DNA of 64,000 nt from Lepas anatifera (lineage: Eukaryota; Arthropoda; Thecostraca; Lepadidae): contig JAOTON010001579.1 in the NCBI GenBank assembly GCA_034440635.1, positions 107,818-171,817 of the forward strand, in the 5' to 3' direction. The position numbers and the translations under genes are program-made. A model generated the notes under the pieces. That model had not been told where the DNA came from, made no database searches, and was given only the letters and a program-made list of their open reading frames with translations. Below are positions 1 to 10,422 of this stretch, piece by piece; position 1 is the stretch's first letter, and the number at the start of each line of letters is the position of its first letter.

Positions 1-401
1 TCTATACCCAGGATTTTGGGAAAGGGCCCAAATGTCTGTTGCCCACGCTCAGAGCCCCATTGTACCAAAATCTCCTATCGATGATGTACTCCCGATCACA
101 AAATTCAACGAAAAATAGAAACCATCTCGCCGCAGAAAATTATGCTCAATAATGCTGACGAGCTCTCCTGCGAAAGGGGCGACGAAGAGCCTGAAAAGAA
201 AGGAAGCTGCACATACAAAGACCAAGAAAAACACGGGCGGCGCAGATATAAGTCCTACCGAAATGAAAATGAGGAAATTTGCATGTATTGTGAAGAAGGT
301 GTTATCGGCCGAACGAACTCCGGTTGCAGTGTGGATCGTGGGTTTTGATTTCTAGTTCGCTACTGTATGCATATGAATGTTCATTTCTTGTTACATTATG
401 T
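1..401. other. no recognisable feature
   Basis: Mixed-composition DNA with short open frames on both strands. None has a domain, a signal peptide or a repeated copy elsewhere in the window. I see no gene, repeat or RNA here. Confidence 0.4.
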
Positions 402-537
402 CACCACGTAGAACTTGGGGGAGGGGCACCGTGCACGTACACCCCCTTAAACATAAATGTTGCACTAGTCTTGGCGTTGACTGGAAATGGGTTGAAAGCC
501 TATGGTGGCCCCTTAATTGGACGTTCCGCCGTCACTG
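402..537. mobile_element. small hAT-like MITE remnant (family D)
   Basis: This ~136-bp block is repeated at 36870-37017. Both copies have a left end containing AGAACT(T)GGGGG, an internal GTTGACTGGAAA segment, and a right end of GGACGTTCCGCC followed by RTCACTG. The right end read inwards is CAGTGAYGGCGGAACGTCC, a hAT-type CAGTG terminus. The left terminus is decayed here and no target duplication survives. Too short to code; presumably mobilised in trans by a hAT transposase (inference). Confidence 0.55.
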
Positions 538-1530
538 ATTATCATACTGTGTTCCTCTATTTTAGGACATGTTGATATGTGACTTGATTTGTGATATACC
601 TGGAAGTTCACTGGATATGGCTTGATGTCGCCGTAACATACGTTATGCGGCTCGAATACAGCTTTTTCCCCCTTTTTAGTGATAGAAATATGTATTGCAC
701 GAATACAAATTCGCGTTTTTAAATATTATTGATAATCGTCCTTGGAGCCGTTAGCACTGCTGTAGAGACTAGAAACTTCAAGATAAACACAAATGTATGA
801 TACTTGCTTCACAACTGCACACGAACGAATTTAGAACGCCATGAAGTGATACGTCGGTTAACGCCGATATAATAGGGTGTTGCCCCATGGCGTGTTGCCC
901 TCCTTTTTAAGACCTAAGAAATGACTACTCACTTTGACGTCATTTATTTTTAGTTTAAGGTATAAGTCAAATTAGGAAGACATTCCCTGGTGCCAATTGT
1001 CTCGAAATGGATCGAAGTGAAGAATTGGCATTCAACACAAAATATGCTTTTGGGAGGCAGTCCTTTGGGCGGCCTCCCCTCCCTATGGTACAACATATCA
1101 AAAGTGATTCATCACCTCTTGAATTTAAATTCGTATGTAAAACAATAATTTACGGATAAAACAGACAATAAGTAATATAAAATTGAATCGGAGGTGTTAA
1201 GGTCCTCCTCAGCATATAATTGAAGTGCGGGTTACTCAGGTCCAATTGAGCTACCATTTTGAGTTTTATGTTCCTTTAACACATGTGCAAAAATACAGGT
1301 AGATTGTAAGGCATTACTGTATATATGTCATACTAAATGATGATTACAATTAATGCAAACAAACAGGAATTCAGACTTTTGATTTACACTCTGATTTCCT
1401 ACTTTAATTATAATTTTTGCAGTCTAGGTAATAAGAGTCCCCAAATAGGCTAACACCGTTGTATGAAGTCTATGGAAGGTAAGGTTTCAATTTAGGGTGG
1501 TAGTAAACTTCCAAATACAAGGATCTCGTA
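538..1530. other. AT-rich intergenic DNA, nothing recognised
   Basis: AT-rich, with no open frame of note. No copy of the other repeat families could be matched with confidence. A short TTAAGGTCCTCCTC stretch near 1197 could be a decayed transposon end but has no partner. Confidence 0.35.
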
Positions 1531-1534
1531 GAAG

Positions 1535-2038
1535 ACCTCTGCATTTTTAAGCAGTTTTCAGACTTAAGCCGATAGCTTTGCATGAAATGATGATACAGCT
1601 TTTATTTTGATATAATTGCGTTCAGAATGCTATTGCAAGTCTATTGATATGCGTATTGACTATACTAGATTGAAAAGTAGCCTTGACCTGAACCGAGGTC
1701 AGGTCATTTTTGTGTTTTGACCTAGTATAGTCATATTATGCATCACACGATTTTCCTGGTGAGAGGAAGCGAATGGTGCCTAACAATTATTCTAACTCAA
1801 TTCTGTCGGACGCTAGAGCCAGAAAACTATTCTAAAAAATCCCACTTTTTACCTGTCATGACCTCAATATTGACCTGAGCCAAAAAATGACCAGTGTAGT
1901 TTCTTCATGAATTTTTATGACCCATCCACTATCTTCCGCGTTTTTCGCTATCCCGCAAAAGGGCCGAGTTCGAGGGGGAGGGCCAACACCCCCGCCCCAC
2001 CAGGGCGAAGGTGGCTCGGAGGCCCATCGGAGCGCGGG
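1535..2038 (-). mobile_element. TTAA-target MITE, family B, truncated
   Basis: The right end (about 1975-2038) has the GC-rich CCACCAGGGCGAAGGTGG...GCGCGGG terminus followed by TTAA at 2039-2042. The interior matches other B copies in reverse: the AAGCAGTTTTCAGACTTAAG segment near 1550, and the ACCTGTCATGACCTCAATATTGACC segment near 1850 that pairs with 16.8 kb and 22.1 kb. It is rich in TGACC/GGTCA motifs. The far terminus is missing. Confidence 0.65.
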
Positions 2039-2169
2039 TTAATGTCTGTTGGCCAACATGTCGGCTTTTCTGTATTCTGTATTGGTAAAACAACATCACC
2101 AGGCATTTCCCAATTACTGATGCAGTCACGTGACGTGGACAGTAAAGTTTGATAATAACTAAATTGAAC

Positions 2170-2480
2170 AATGCAGTCATTCCACGAACATCCACAAGAC
2201 TACGACGTTTGCGCAAATGTCTACCCTGGAAATGTCCCTAAAGTTTCCCATGAATTTGATGACATTTGTTTTGAATGTGTAGCTCGAGTCTGCAAAGAAA
2301 TCAACAATACGAAATGCGTTCAAGAAGCTATTGCAAGTTACTAACACGCGGATGAACAGGCTGCGCTGCGCAGTACCGACACGTGCAAACCGAACCTCCC
2401 ACAAAGAGGGAGAAGGCGACGGGCGATGCGGCACAGACAAACCGAATCCGGAAATCGGGTCAGAACAACCCAACTTTCCG
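2170..2480 (-). pseudogene. LINE ORF2 C-terminal fragment
   Basis: Minus-strand translation gives a segment ending ...RFARVGTAQRSLFIR..., with a downstream FFADSSYTFKTNVIKF stretch. This resembles the C-terminal tail of the LINE at 9.6-9.78 kb (ARVGTLKEGLFTR...) and the one near 28.9 kb. These tails lie downstream of the reverse transcriptase domain in jockey/CR1-like elements. Only the tail survives and it abuts the family-B end, so it is a dead 5'-truncated insertion. Confidence 0.5.
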
Positions 2481-2685
2481 TGATAAAGATTGAACAAAAA
2501 CAAGAGTTCATGCTGAGTAGAACGAGACTTAATACTGCGCACTTTGTAATGTTCACTGCACAGCTTGCCGGCAGGCGGCGTTAAACTGGTGGCGGTCGAC
2601 TGTGACCTTCGGTATTGCCGTAACAACGACACAAAATCACAAAACCCTTTGTCAAGCTACATGGCTACGGTAATGGGCCCGGCAC

Positions 2686-3807
2686 CTATCGATTTGATTT
2701 GTGTAAACAAATAAAGACGCTACACAGTATTTTGGGTACGACACGAGGTACGACACATAAATGGTAAATTGATACTGCATAACACATCGTTGATTTAATT
2801 CCCCGCGACCATACGGTCATGTAGCGTTCATCCAATCCGCTGTTGCTGGGCGGATTAGTGGCCCAAGGCCAAGACCAGGCCGAACCGTCGACTGCCACCC
2901 AGTTGCCCTTTTTAGCGGTATCGGAAACGCTCACCCACAACACGAATTTCAAGTTGAACGTATCCTTCAAGGTGTACCAGGTGCTGATATTGGGGATGGA
3001 AGCGAGCCGAGCGCCGGGCTTCAGGGTGGCGCAGTGGGCGTCGGCGTCTTTCTAGTTGAGATGGGAGGAGACGTAGTGGTAGCAGTAGCCACCCAGGCTG
3101 TACCATCCGTCAGCCCAGGAGCGCTGGTCGACACAGCGTTGGGGAGGCTCCTCGCAGATGTACCGGATAATTGGCTCAGAACAGTCTTCCAACTGCAGAA
3201 CTTCCCCTGCAGCACTGTTCTTGATGCTCATGCAACCGTTCTTGGGGTCCGTGATGTTGTTTACCCGCGGTGTGTAGTCAGGCGAAGAACCGTCAACGTT
3301 GATGAGGGATCCATTGATCTTCCTAAGTCCGATGTATACCTTATCATCTTGATTGGAAGGCTGTTTGACAATCCGCGCTTTCTCTTCTGCATCATTGAGA
3401 CTGAGCAAGTGTGCACGATCTCATCGGAGCTCTTAGACAGGCCGAGCATCATCAAAGGTCGCTCCAAAGTTGACCTTCTCCCATCGGTAGCAAATGCGAC
3501 CCGATGAGATCCACCCGTGGCCACAAAAGTTGGCCTTGTGAGAGAAGAGCGGTCCATGGTTTTCGCTGCTATATGCCTGGTGCCCACATCCACTTGAAAA
3601 CGTCACACACGTGCCGTTTTCATTCAAGTTGAATCCACTGCAACCAGATTCTTGTCGACTGCAGCGGAAGGCGCAGGCTGTAGGTGATGGCGTGTCTGTT
3701 GTTGATTGAAGACAGAGATAGTGAGAGGATTCAGATCTATGATAATGACCATAGGAAACCGCCGATGCTTCAACAACCACAACTAGTATTATCGAGAGCA
3801 TCAACAT
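2686..3807 (-). pseudogene. PAN/apple + two C-type lectin domains, broken by three stops
   Basis: Read on the minus strand from the Met at 3807, which is followed by a hydrophobic signal peptide (MLMLSIILVVVVEASA). An upstream Met at 3882 would add 25 polar residues before the signal and is less likely. Next is a Cys-rich PAN/apple-like region with a C..FRC...GCSGF core. CTLD1 begins CGHGWISSGRICYRWEK, continues through HLLSLNDAEEKAR and ends YICEEPP. CTLD2 begins DGWYSLGGYCYHYVSS and continues DADAHCATLKPGARL; its C-terminus lacks the usual CTLD ending. The frame is continuous for 1.1 kb with no frameshift, but it carries three in-frame stops: TAA and TGA near 3430-3445, inside CTLD1, and TAG at 3052-3054. 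The TAG sits where the intact paralogue at 53922-54605 has Trp. Most likely a recent pseudogene or null allele. Sequencing error or RNA recoding cannot be excluded from DNA alone. Confidence 0.75.
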
Positions 3808-3964
3808 CTTTGTGTGACGGGGTATGTGATGGCACTGATTCTTCACTCCGCGGGTTTTCACTGAGCGGCGGGTATCGACCAAGCTTTGCTATTGTGTCGC
3901 TGCGGTGGCTGTTTACAAATCATTAAATTGCTATGGGCTGGCGTGTCAGGCTTGGGGACTTTAA

Positions 3965-4413
3965 AGGGAATAAGGCATCGTTATAACGTGATTTTTACTG
4001 AGATAGCCAAGTTGTAAAGCATGCCGGAAAACCCGGTGCTCAATATATAATTTGTCTTCAAACTCAAATTTTCCGTGGAGAAACGCTAAAGACCTACCTG
4101 AAATTTACCCCACATGTACCCCAGCCAGGCGGCCACAGTTGTCAGCTGTTAGTGTGACGACAGCGCTGACGTCACGGCGAGAAATCAGCTAATTGAAACA
4201 ATTGAAGCCTATTGAACATGGTAGTAGTTGCCAGATCATGACGTCATCCACAGGCAGAGGTTTATTTTTCACCCTAGAGGAGCATTTTAAAATTAAGATA
4301 TTCAGCTCATTGTGCATTTTTTCAAAGAAATCATGGACATTTTCAGGATTTTCGGCCAAAAATATCCCTATTTACACTAAATTCCTGGATCCGACCAAGG
4401 TGCCAAATTCCCT
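3965..4413 (+). mobile_element. TTAA-target MITE, family E (T2-like)
   Basis: A 449-bp element flanked by TTAA at 3961-3964 and 4414-4417. Including the duplication, the ends read TTAAAGGGA...TCCCTTTAA. The body has the CGTTATAACGTGATTTT left subterminal segment and a GACCAAGGTGCCA right subterminal segment. Close copies are at 40937-41382, 41736-42180, 45770-46240 and an interrupted one at 23733. The TTAAAGG termini match the pattern described for T2-type TTAA MITEs (established for Xenopus; the relationship here is inference). Non-coding. Confidence 0.8.
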
Positions 4414-4465
4414 TTAAATCAATGCTTTATTCATGAGCATCCAGTTGACCTGAGTTGAAACGATT

Positions 4466-4655
4466 GGGGCGCGGTAGTGGAGTAGTCAGCGTAGCTGGCT
4501 TCCACGCAGCCGACCCGGGTTCAAGGCTCGGGGGGTTTCCCTGAACAAGGAGCAAGCTGGCTCCCGAGAAACCCTTTCAACAGGGAGAGAGTTGGCGACG
4601 CCATATGACCCTGGTAGTTGGTGCGTCGATAAGCCCAAAAATTTATTATGATTTA
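4466..4655 (+). mobile_element. tRNA-derived SINE, complete with 15-bp TSD
   Basis: The flanking direct repeat TGAGTTGAAACGATT (4451-4465 and 4656-4670) is perfect. The head has a pol III A-box-like TAGTGGAGTAGTCAG and a B-box-like GGGTTCAAGGC. The central domain reads GGCGACGCCATATGACC followed by CTGGTAGTTGGTGCGTCG and is shared with SINEs at 39.6, 47.2 and 63.7 kb. The tail is short and AT-rich. The perfect TSD indicates a relatively young insertion by LINE machinery in trans. Confidence 0.85.
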
Positions 4656-4670
4656 TGAGTTGAAACGATT

Positions 4671-5418
4671 TTTATATGCCCCATCCGTCCAGCCAGTTTT
4701 AAGGGGATGGAGTTATCGCCTTACGTCGTACCATTTGTTCTTATTATATCATGTTTGAAAAAAGGAGCCGGTGCGTCAAGTGCACGTCCAACATTCCCTC
4801 CCGTATTGATTGTGTTTGAACAATTTGTTGATTTCATGACACACCACTGAGAGAAGACTGGGGTCCATTGTAACAAATTTCGAATTTCTGGTTCTGGAGC
4901 AATGGTGCTTTGAGTTAGAGCACTTACAATTATATTTTTATCAACTTTGAAGATTTTGCAATGTGACAGACGTAGAAAGATTTCAAGATAAAGAAAATTA
5001 GGTGCCAAAATTTTACTTCTAAAAATTTGCTTCAGCTGTTACAATTGACCCCACGTGAGGGGCAATTGTAACAGCAGCGGGGGTCAATTGTACCATGTTA
5101 CGGCCGTATGAATTTCGACGATTTATTTGTACCATAAAAACATCCCATTGCGAACACTTCTGCATCTTTAGTCTTCACTTCGGCTTCATGGACCGTCCCA
5201 GTCGAGTCCCGCGTTCGGTGGTGCGTGGTCGAAAACAAGGCATTCTCTGAAAGTGCGAGACATTTGTTTGAAAACAACCGATGCAATTTTTTTGGAAAGA
5301 TGAACAGAAAAATGAATACCGGTGATTTGAATAATCCCTATAAATGTCCTGAATATACCGCGTTAAAAAAATATGCAAACATTTACTTATCAGTCCGGCC
5401 AGTAAATCTTGAACTTCA
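4671..5418. repeat. diverged repeat with GGGGTCAATTGTAAC motifs
   Basis: No gene. The 5035-5100 part carries TTACAATTGACCCC and its inverse around CACGTGAGGGG. The same motif recurs at 6955-6990 and 7335-7375, so this is part of an old dispersed repeat. 5225-5418 is unassigned and abuts the family-A element. Confidence 0.4.
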
Positions 5419-6258
5419 CACGCGCATTGACGGGGGTATGAGCCACCTTCGCTTTGACGAGGGGGCGGGTACCCGCCCCCTAAGATCTCGAGAACCACGG
5501 TAGGTTGCGAAAAACGGTAAACGGCGTTGGGCTGCCCGTCCACTTCTCCATCGAAAACATTTGAACCATTTTTTCTGTCAGGTCACATTTAAGGTCACGA
5601 GAGGTCAAAACATGCCGTCATAGGGATAACATGTAAATTCAGTTTTTCGGTCATTACATCTGAACAAGTAAAGATAGAGCAAAACCACTTAAACTATATG
5701 AATCCTCTCAGCAAGCCGAATCGAATGATATATAATTTGACCTTGCTAGGTCAAATCAAGGATTTGACCTGCCCTAAGGTCAGATCAGTGTCAAATTATA
5801 TAAAATGCATATCATTAGAACCGCAAAGCCCAGGCGAGTCTAATGCAGCTAAAATAAATGCTCTATCACCATCCGTTACTGAGTTATTTCGTAAAACTAT
5901 TTTCCCATGTATTTCCAATAGAGAGGTCATGCCTCGTACCTGACCTTAGGTCATCGATATCAAAAATAACTGAACATATTTTAGAGAACTCGGTGGGGCC
6001 ATTATGTGATATGAGTTCCAATCGGATAAGTTCACCCTGCTCCGACTTATGCTATCTTAAACTTTTTGAGGTCGAGTCACTTGACCTGTACTGGTGACCT
6101 GACCTGAGATGACCCAACCTTAAAATTTTCACAGAAGTTGTAAAAATGATGATGGAAAAGGTATGCCAAGTACGGCGGCGCTACGCGCCACCGTTTTTCT
6201 ACTATCTCCGAAAAACCCGAGGAGGGGCGGGTACCCGCCGCCCCCGCCAATGCGCGTG
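5419..6258 (+). mobile_element. TTAA-target MITE, family A, copy A1
   Basis: An 840-bp element beginning CACGCGCATTGACGGGGG and ending with the inverse GCGCGTG, followed by TTAA at 6259-6262; the left duplication has decayed to TTCA. Subterminal GCGGGTACCCGCC palindromes sit at both ends. The interior has TTTGACC/GGTCAAA clusters (5740-5800 and 6070-6120). A GC hairpin at 6173-6193 (one arm mutated) is followed by TTTTT. No coding capacity. The same family is at 25.6, 25.8, 30.2, 47.4 and 51.1 kb. Confidence 0.88.
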
Positions 6259-6262
6259 TTAA

Positions 6263-7410
6263 GTAATGACCCTTTCTAGAGGCAAAAACGTATTATTTTG
6301 GGCACATTTGCCTATTGGACAGACTGCCTACAAAAATTTATTTATAATCTAACTGAAATCTCGCTAATTTTTCAAACTGGGTACATATACCCTTGGCAGC
6401 TGACGTGGCCTTAAACCCCAATTATCATCGTTAATTTTTCAATATAGGAAACATTATATAGGGCAGCCCATTTTCTGAAACATATACCAACCTACGAACA
6501 AACATATCATTGGAAAGCAATGTGATTATCATAAACAGTAGCGCACTCAGGGGGCAGCGGGCCCGCACTCCACCCTCCCCTCCGCACTGGAGGATCCAGG
6601 GGGGCAAACAGGGCAATTTTCCCCCAAATCGCCTGATTTTTGTCGTGTTTTCCCGATTTTAGGCCGCTTTGCCCCCCCCCAACGGTCACCCTGGATCCAG
6701 GCCTGCCCCCCCAACGTGTTAAGTGCCTCCTCCCAAAAAAAGTTAACACTAGATCTGCAAAGCAAAAAGTTTATCACTCCCCCAGGATATGAAGATTGGC
6801 CCCTTTGGGTGAACAATTGTGCCCTCTTCATTGGCCCGACGTCCCCTCGTTAGCCCCCCCCAACGAACATCCTGGGTGCACGCCTAATCATAAAATCACT
6901 AACCTAGCAACTGCATTTGTGCAGTAGAAGCAAGTTTAATACGTCGTTAGGCCATAGGGGTCAATTATAACGTTGTTACATTTGACCCCAATATAAAATT
7001 TGCAATTGTCCCCATCGCAACGCGCAATTTTTTAAACCAAATTGCTGCTCAACGAGCTGGCCTAGACGACAGACTCTGTGCTCATTTCGTAGATAATTAC
7101 ACACTTTTTATGCACTGAAACTTTTTCCGCTGTACCTTATCATGCCCATCAATAAGCTAATCATCTTTGAATATTTCAAAAGTTACAAAACACCCTCAAA
7201 AACACATAATTGTGAACAGCGTCTGACTTACCCGCCGCATCGAGTTGAAACTTCGTTAAAAAAGGCAGCAGCTGATTGCGCATTTCTGGTTGTGCCACCA
7301 GCGTCATCCATTGATTAGATTAGGCAATAAGGCCAGTGTTACAATTGTCCCGTGTTACATTTGACCCCAGTCTCCCCTACCTGTATTCCAATACATAGAT
7401 AACAGAAGAC
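6263..7410. repeat. GC-homopolymer-rich repeat remnants
   Basis: No gene. 6580-6850 carries runs of C/G and GGATCCAGG motifs typical of decayed hAT MITE ends (CACTGGAGGATCCAGGGG near 6584). 6955-7375 is delimited by GGGGTCAATTATAAC and its inverse TTACATTTGACCCC, so it may be one old inverted-repeat element. No target duplication was found. Confidence 0.35.
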
Positions 7411-7416
7411 CTGACA

Positions 7417-7451
7417 GATAACATAGATAACATAGATAACATAGATAACAG
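7417..7451. repeat. (ATAACATAG)n microsatellite
   Basis: About four 9-bp units, followed by TAATGTTATCTATG, which is an inverse of the unit. The tract can therefore fold back on itself. Confidence 0.85.
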
Positions 7452-8639
7452 TAGGTATAATGTTATCTATGGCCAATAATATGGTACCCAGAATCGGGGC
7501 CCTTGTCAGATGGGGGTTTACTCCCCAACTTGTGCCCAGGTTTGGCTTATAATAGCAGCAGTTGTAGTGACAACCATGCAGGTATCGGGGAGGGGCAGAC
7601 AATTGACCTGACGTCAGTCCTAAGCTTGCTGAATATGAGCCAAGGAGATGTTATTGGTGGCCATAGAAGCACAGCTATAGATGAAAGCAGAATAACAAGC
7701 TGCAGACCACTACAGACAGCACGGCTTGGTGGCGTGTTTCTATCGTCTTAATTCCTTAAAAAGTATTCCCATAGGTTCGAAATGAAAAGTAGTTCCATTC
7801 GTCTTGAAGCACGGTTTTGAGCGCCAAAAACTCAGAAACTCTGCCTGTACCTTAACAATTGCCGCTACTTCGAGGAATGGATAAAACATGCTCCTATAGA
7901 AATAAATTAAACTTGTATTGTGCAAACAGAAACTTATTAACACCCACTGTGAATGGGGTCCTAAAGTGCCCCGTCGCCTGTTTTTCAGAGGTGATAGAGA
8001 ACCCTTCGCCACTGGAAAATAATACTCGACCATATTTGAGACAATTCATGAGCACGCCGACTGGTGAAAAAACGAGAATCGGTCAATTAGTTTTTGACAG
8101 GCTTTCAAAGTCACAGGCTCCCAAAACCTGGGGTGCTGGATTCGGAGCGATACCCAGTCAAGCAGAATTTTCCACTCATTTCTCCCTTGTCGTCCCCGTT
8201 ACCAAATATATAATTTATGAAGTTGCCTCTTTTTTACAGGAAGCATGTCAGCTGATGGTGGATGGACAACAGCTTCCTCAAGTGGCTGCCAGCAACATGT
8301 ACACAAACATACAGATAGTGTGGACATGGTTCGGTCTTTTTGTCTTGGCCCCACAAATTATTAGTACATGAAATATGTGCTCAAAATGACTGAACATGGA
8401 AATACAGCTCACTTGACTGATGACACCTGCTGTTTGTTTCTCATTACTTGCTCAGACCTGGGTCATCAATGTGATTTTGCATATGAACCTCATTGGAGAC
8501 ATATAACTATGGGCAACGAATATAGAACACAGTATTCCGAGAGAGGTAAATCAACCTGTCAAGAGCAGAGAGAAATGATATCAGCTTTTTTTGCCATATA
8601 ATGATTCAAGACTTCCAACTATCTGTTCCCTGGCTGTCC
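7452..8639. repeat. unclassified repeat-derived DNA
   Basis: A plus-strand frame at 7859-8371 (170 codons) has no recognisable domain. Part of it (about 7905-8030) is the reverse complement of 10340-10460: the shared stretch includes TTAATAAGTTTCTGTTT and a GGGGCAC...AGGACCCC segment. This is therefore repeat sequence rather than a host exon. Confidence 0.4.
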
Positions 8640-8770
8640 AAAGTGGTGGATGGCATCTTTACAAAATATATATTCCGGGATTTTTTCATATCGAATACCT
8701 AGGGTTAGACCCGGATCGTGACCTCTCCATTGGAAATGCATGGGAAACTGGAATTGGACGAAAATAGCTA
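8640..8770 (-). repeat. fragment of a family-B-like TTAA element
   Basis: Contains GACCTCTCCATTGGAAATGCATGGG and the preceding ATCGAATACCTAGGGTTAGACCCGG. The same segment occurs inside B-type elements near 61.26-61.31 kb and 17.28 kb. No termini remain. Confidence 0.5.
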
Positions 8771-8773
8771 TAT

Positions 8774-10070
8774 TTGTATTTGAGCACTTTCCTAAGCGGG
8801 AAGTGCTCAGAGTGGTGTCAGGTCGAGTCTGGGACACCTGAAGGTGCAGCGATTTCAGCACTGTGCTTTGCACTGTATATAAATGACTTGCCAGCTGGGA
8901 TATCATCTCGGGTTCTTATGTTTGCTGACAACGCAATAATATACCGGGAAATCACAAACCAAGCAGATGCCGACGCTCTCCAACAGGACCTATTCCACCT
9001 CTGCCAAGGGTAAGCAATTTGGAAACTGAAATCGAACGAAGCTAAATGTAAATCATTTCGGATGACATTGAAAAAGAAACCGCTGATAACACATTACACT
9101 ATAAAAAAACACTGTCCTAGAACAAATGGAACACATTCGTGATTTAGGCATAATCCTGGCCACAAAATTAACATTTAGGCCACACATTGATCAAACCATG
9201 AAGAAATCAAATCGTGCGCTTGACATTCTTATTAGATCATTTCAGAAAGCCAACCCGAGAGGATATCTCAGCGTTTCCTCTGTCTTAAGTTCATACTTTG
9301 CCTATGTGCAGTCGAACTTGGAGTACTGTAGCGTTGTGCGGAACGGAGCGGCTGCATCCTACACTGATCGACTGAGCCGCGTGGAACATAAGTTTTAGTG
9401 TGGCTCAATGCGCACAGTCACCAGCGATCCCCATCACTGGCCTACACAGACCTGTTGAGGCACTTTGGCCTTGTTTCAGTAAGTGCTAGGCAACAGCAAC
9501 ACGATCTCATGTTCATCCGAAATGTTTTTAAAGGACGAATCTCATCTTCATCTCTTCTCGGGTCCTTCCACTTGCATGTTCCGACTCGTATCACCCGTCA
9601 GCAACCACGGACCCTGCTAAGTGTACCTTATGCAAGGGTTGGCACTCTAAAGGAAGGTCTATTTACGAGGCTTACGAGGCAGCTGAACATGTTTTTGCGC
9701 ATGTGCCCGGCCGCAGATGTATTTTCAGATATCTGGCAATCGTCTCGTGGAAAAGTGAAAACCTATGTCGCCTCGTTGTAGTTGTGTATGAGCCAGTGAT
9801 TGCATCTTATGTTGTGGATGGTTTTATGGATCTTTATCGCTCTTAGGGTTTGTATCGCTTTTACGGTTTTATTTTTGTGTGTGCTGCCACAATAGGTTTT
9901 TATATTTTATGTGGTAAGCTTGTGCCTCTTTGGGTATTTTATTCATGTTTTGTGGCATATTTACTTTTATGGTGTACATGTTCAATCTTTTATCTCTTGT
10001 ACTTTATATTTTATTGGGTTCATCCCATTGGCAATGATGCAGACAAATAGATAAATAAATAAAAGATACA
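8774..10070 (+). mobile_element. 5'-truncated LINE (jockey/CR1-like), broken RT
   Basis: Three successive open segments (8774-9013, 9126-9398, 9398-9781) together give the back half of a LINE ORF2. The first has the RT palm segment GTPEGAAISALCFALYINDL, then the catalytic box as FADN instead of FADD. The second has DLGIILATKLTFRPHI and SNLEYCSVV. The third has the C-terminal RTLLSVPYARVGTLKEGLF tail. Stops and frame shifts separate them and the catalytic Asp is lost, so it is dead. A 3' untranslated stretch ends in an (AAATA)-type tail near 10046-10065. The 5' end, including the endonuclease, is missing, as in typical truncated LINE insertions. Confidence 0.85.
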
Positions 10071-10074
10071 GCTT

Positions 10075-10422
10075 AAAATAACTTGTATTCTCCAAATCGT
10101 ATAATCCTGGACCCTTTTCCAGGTTCATGTTGCACGTTTGGACCTGTGACCTCAGAGAGGTCATATGGCCTACTTAAGCAGATTTTCAGAGGTGGGTCAA
10201 TAGCTTTGTAGGGAATGAAAATGAAGCTTTTATTTTGATACTTTACGTTTATATGGTTATTGCAAGTCGATTAATATGCGATGTTTCGTTGATATTGTTC
10301 GGGCGAAGGATGTGGCTTTACTCCTGATTGATATATATCGGGAGTATCTGGAGCGAAGGGCTCTCCAATCACGCTGGAAAAATAGGCGAGGGGGCACGGT
10401 AGGACCCCCTCCACTGCGCGTG
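10075..10422 (-). mobile_element. family-B-like TTAA element fragment
   Basis: Matches the reverse of 16.99-17.22 kb: CCTTTTCCAGGTTCATGTTGCA, CTCAGAGAGGTCA, and the AAGCTTTTATTTTGATA segment followed by TTGCAAGTC. It ends GCGCGTG with TTAA at 10423-10426. It separates the two plus-strand LINEs. The left terminus is absent. Confidence 0.55.

Noticed and set aside
2993..3507. Plus-strand frame antisense to the lectin pseudogene
   Set aside because: A shadow of the minus-strand CTLD coding sequence; the minus frame has the domain motifs.
4466..4540. Functional tRNA gene
   Set aside because: A/B boxes are present, but the cloverleaf is poor and the sequence continues into a SINE body with a TSD. 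The same applies to 23.37, 39.7, 47.2, 50.1 and 63.8 kb.
7859..8371. 170-codon plus frame as a gene
   Set aside because: Part of it is the reverse complement of repeat sequence at 10.34-10.46 kb.
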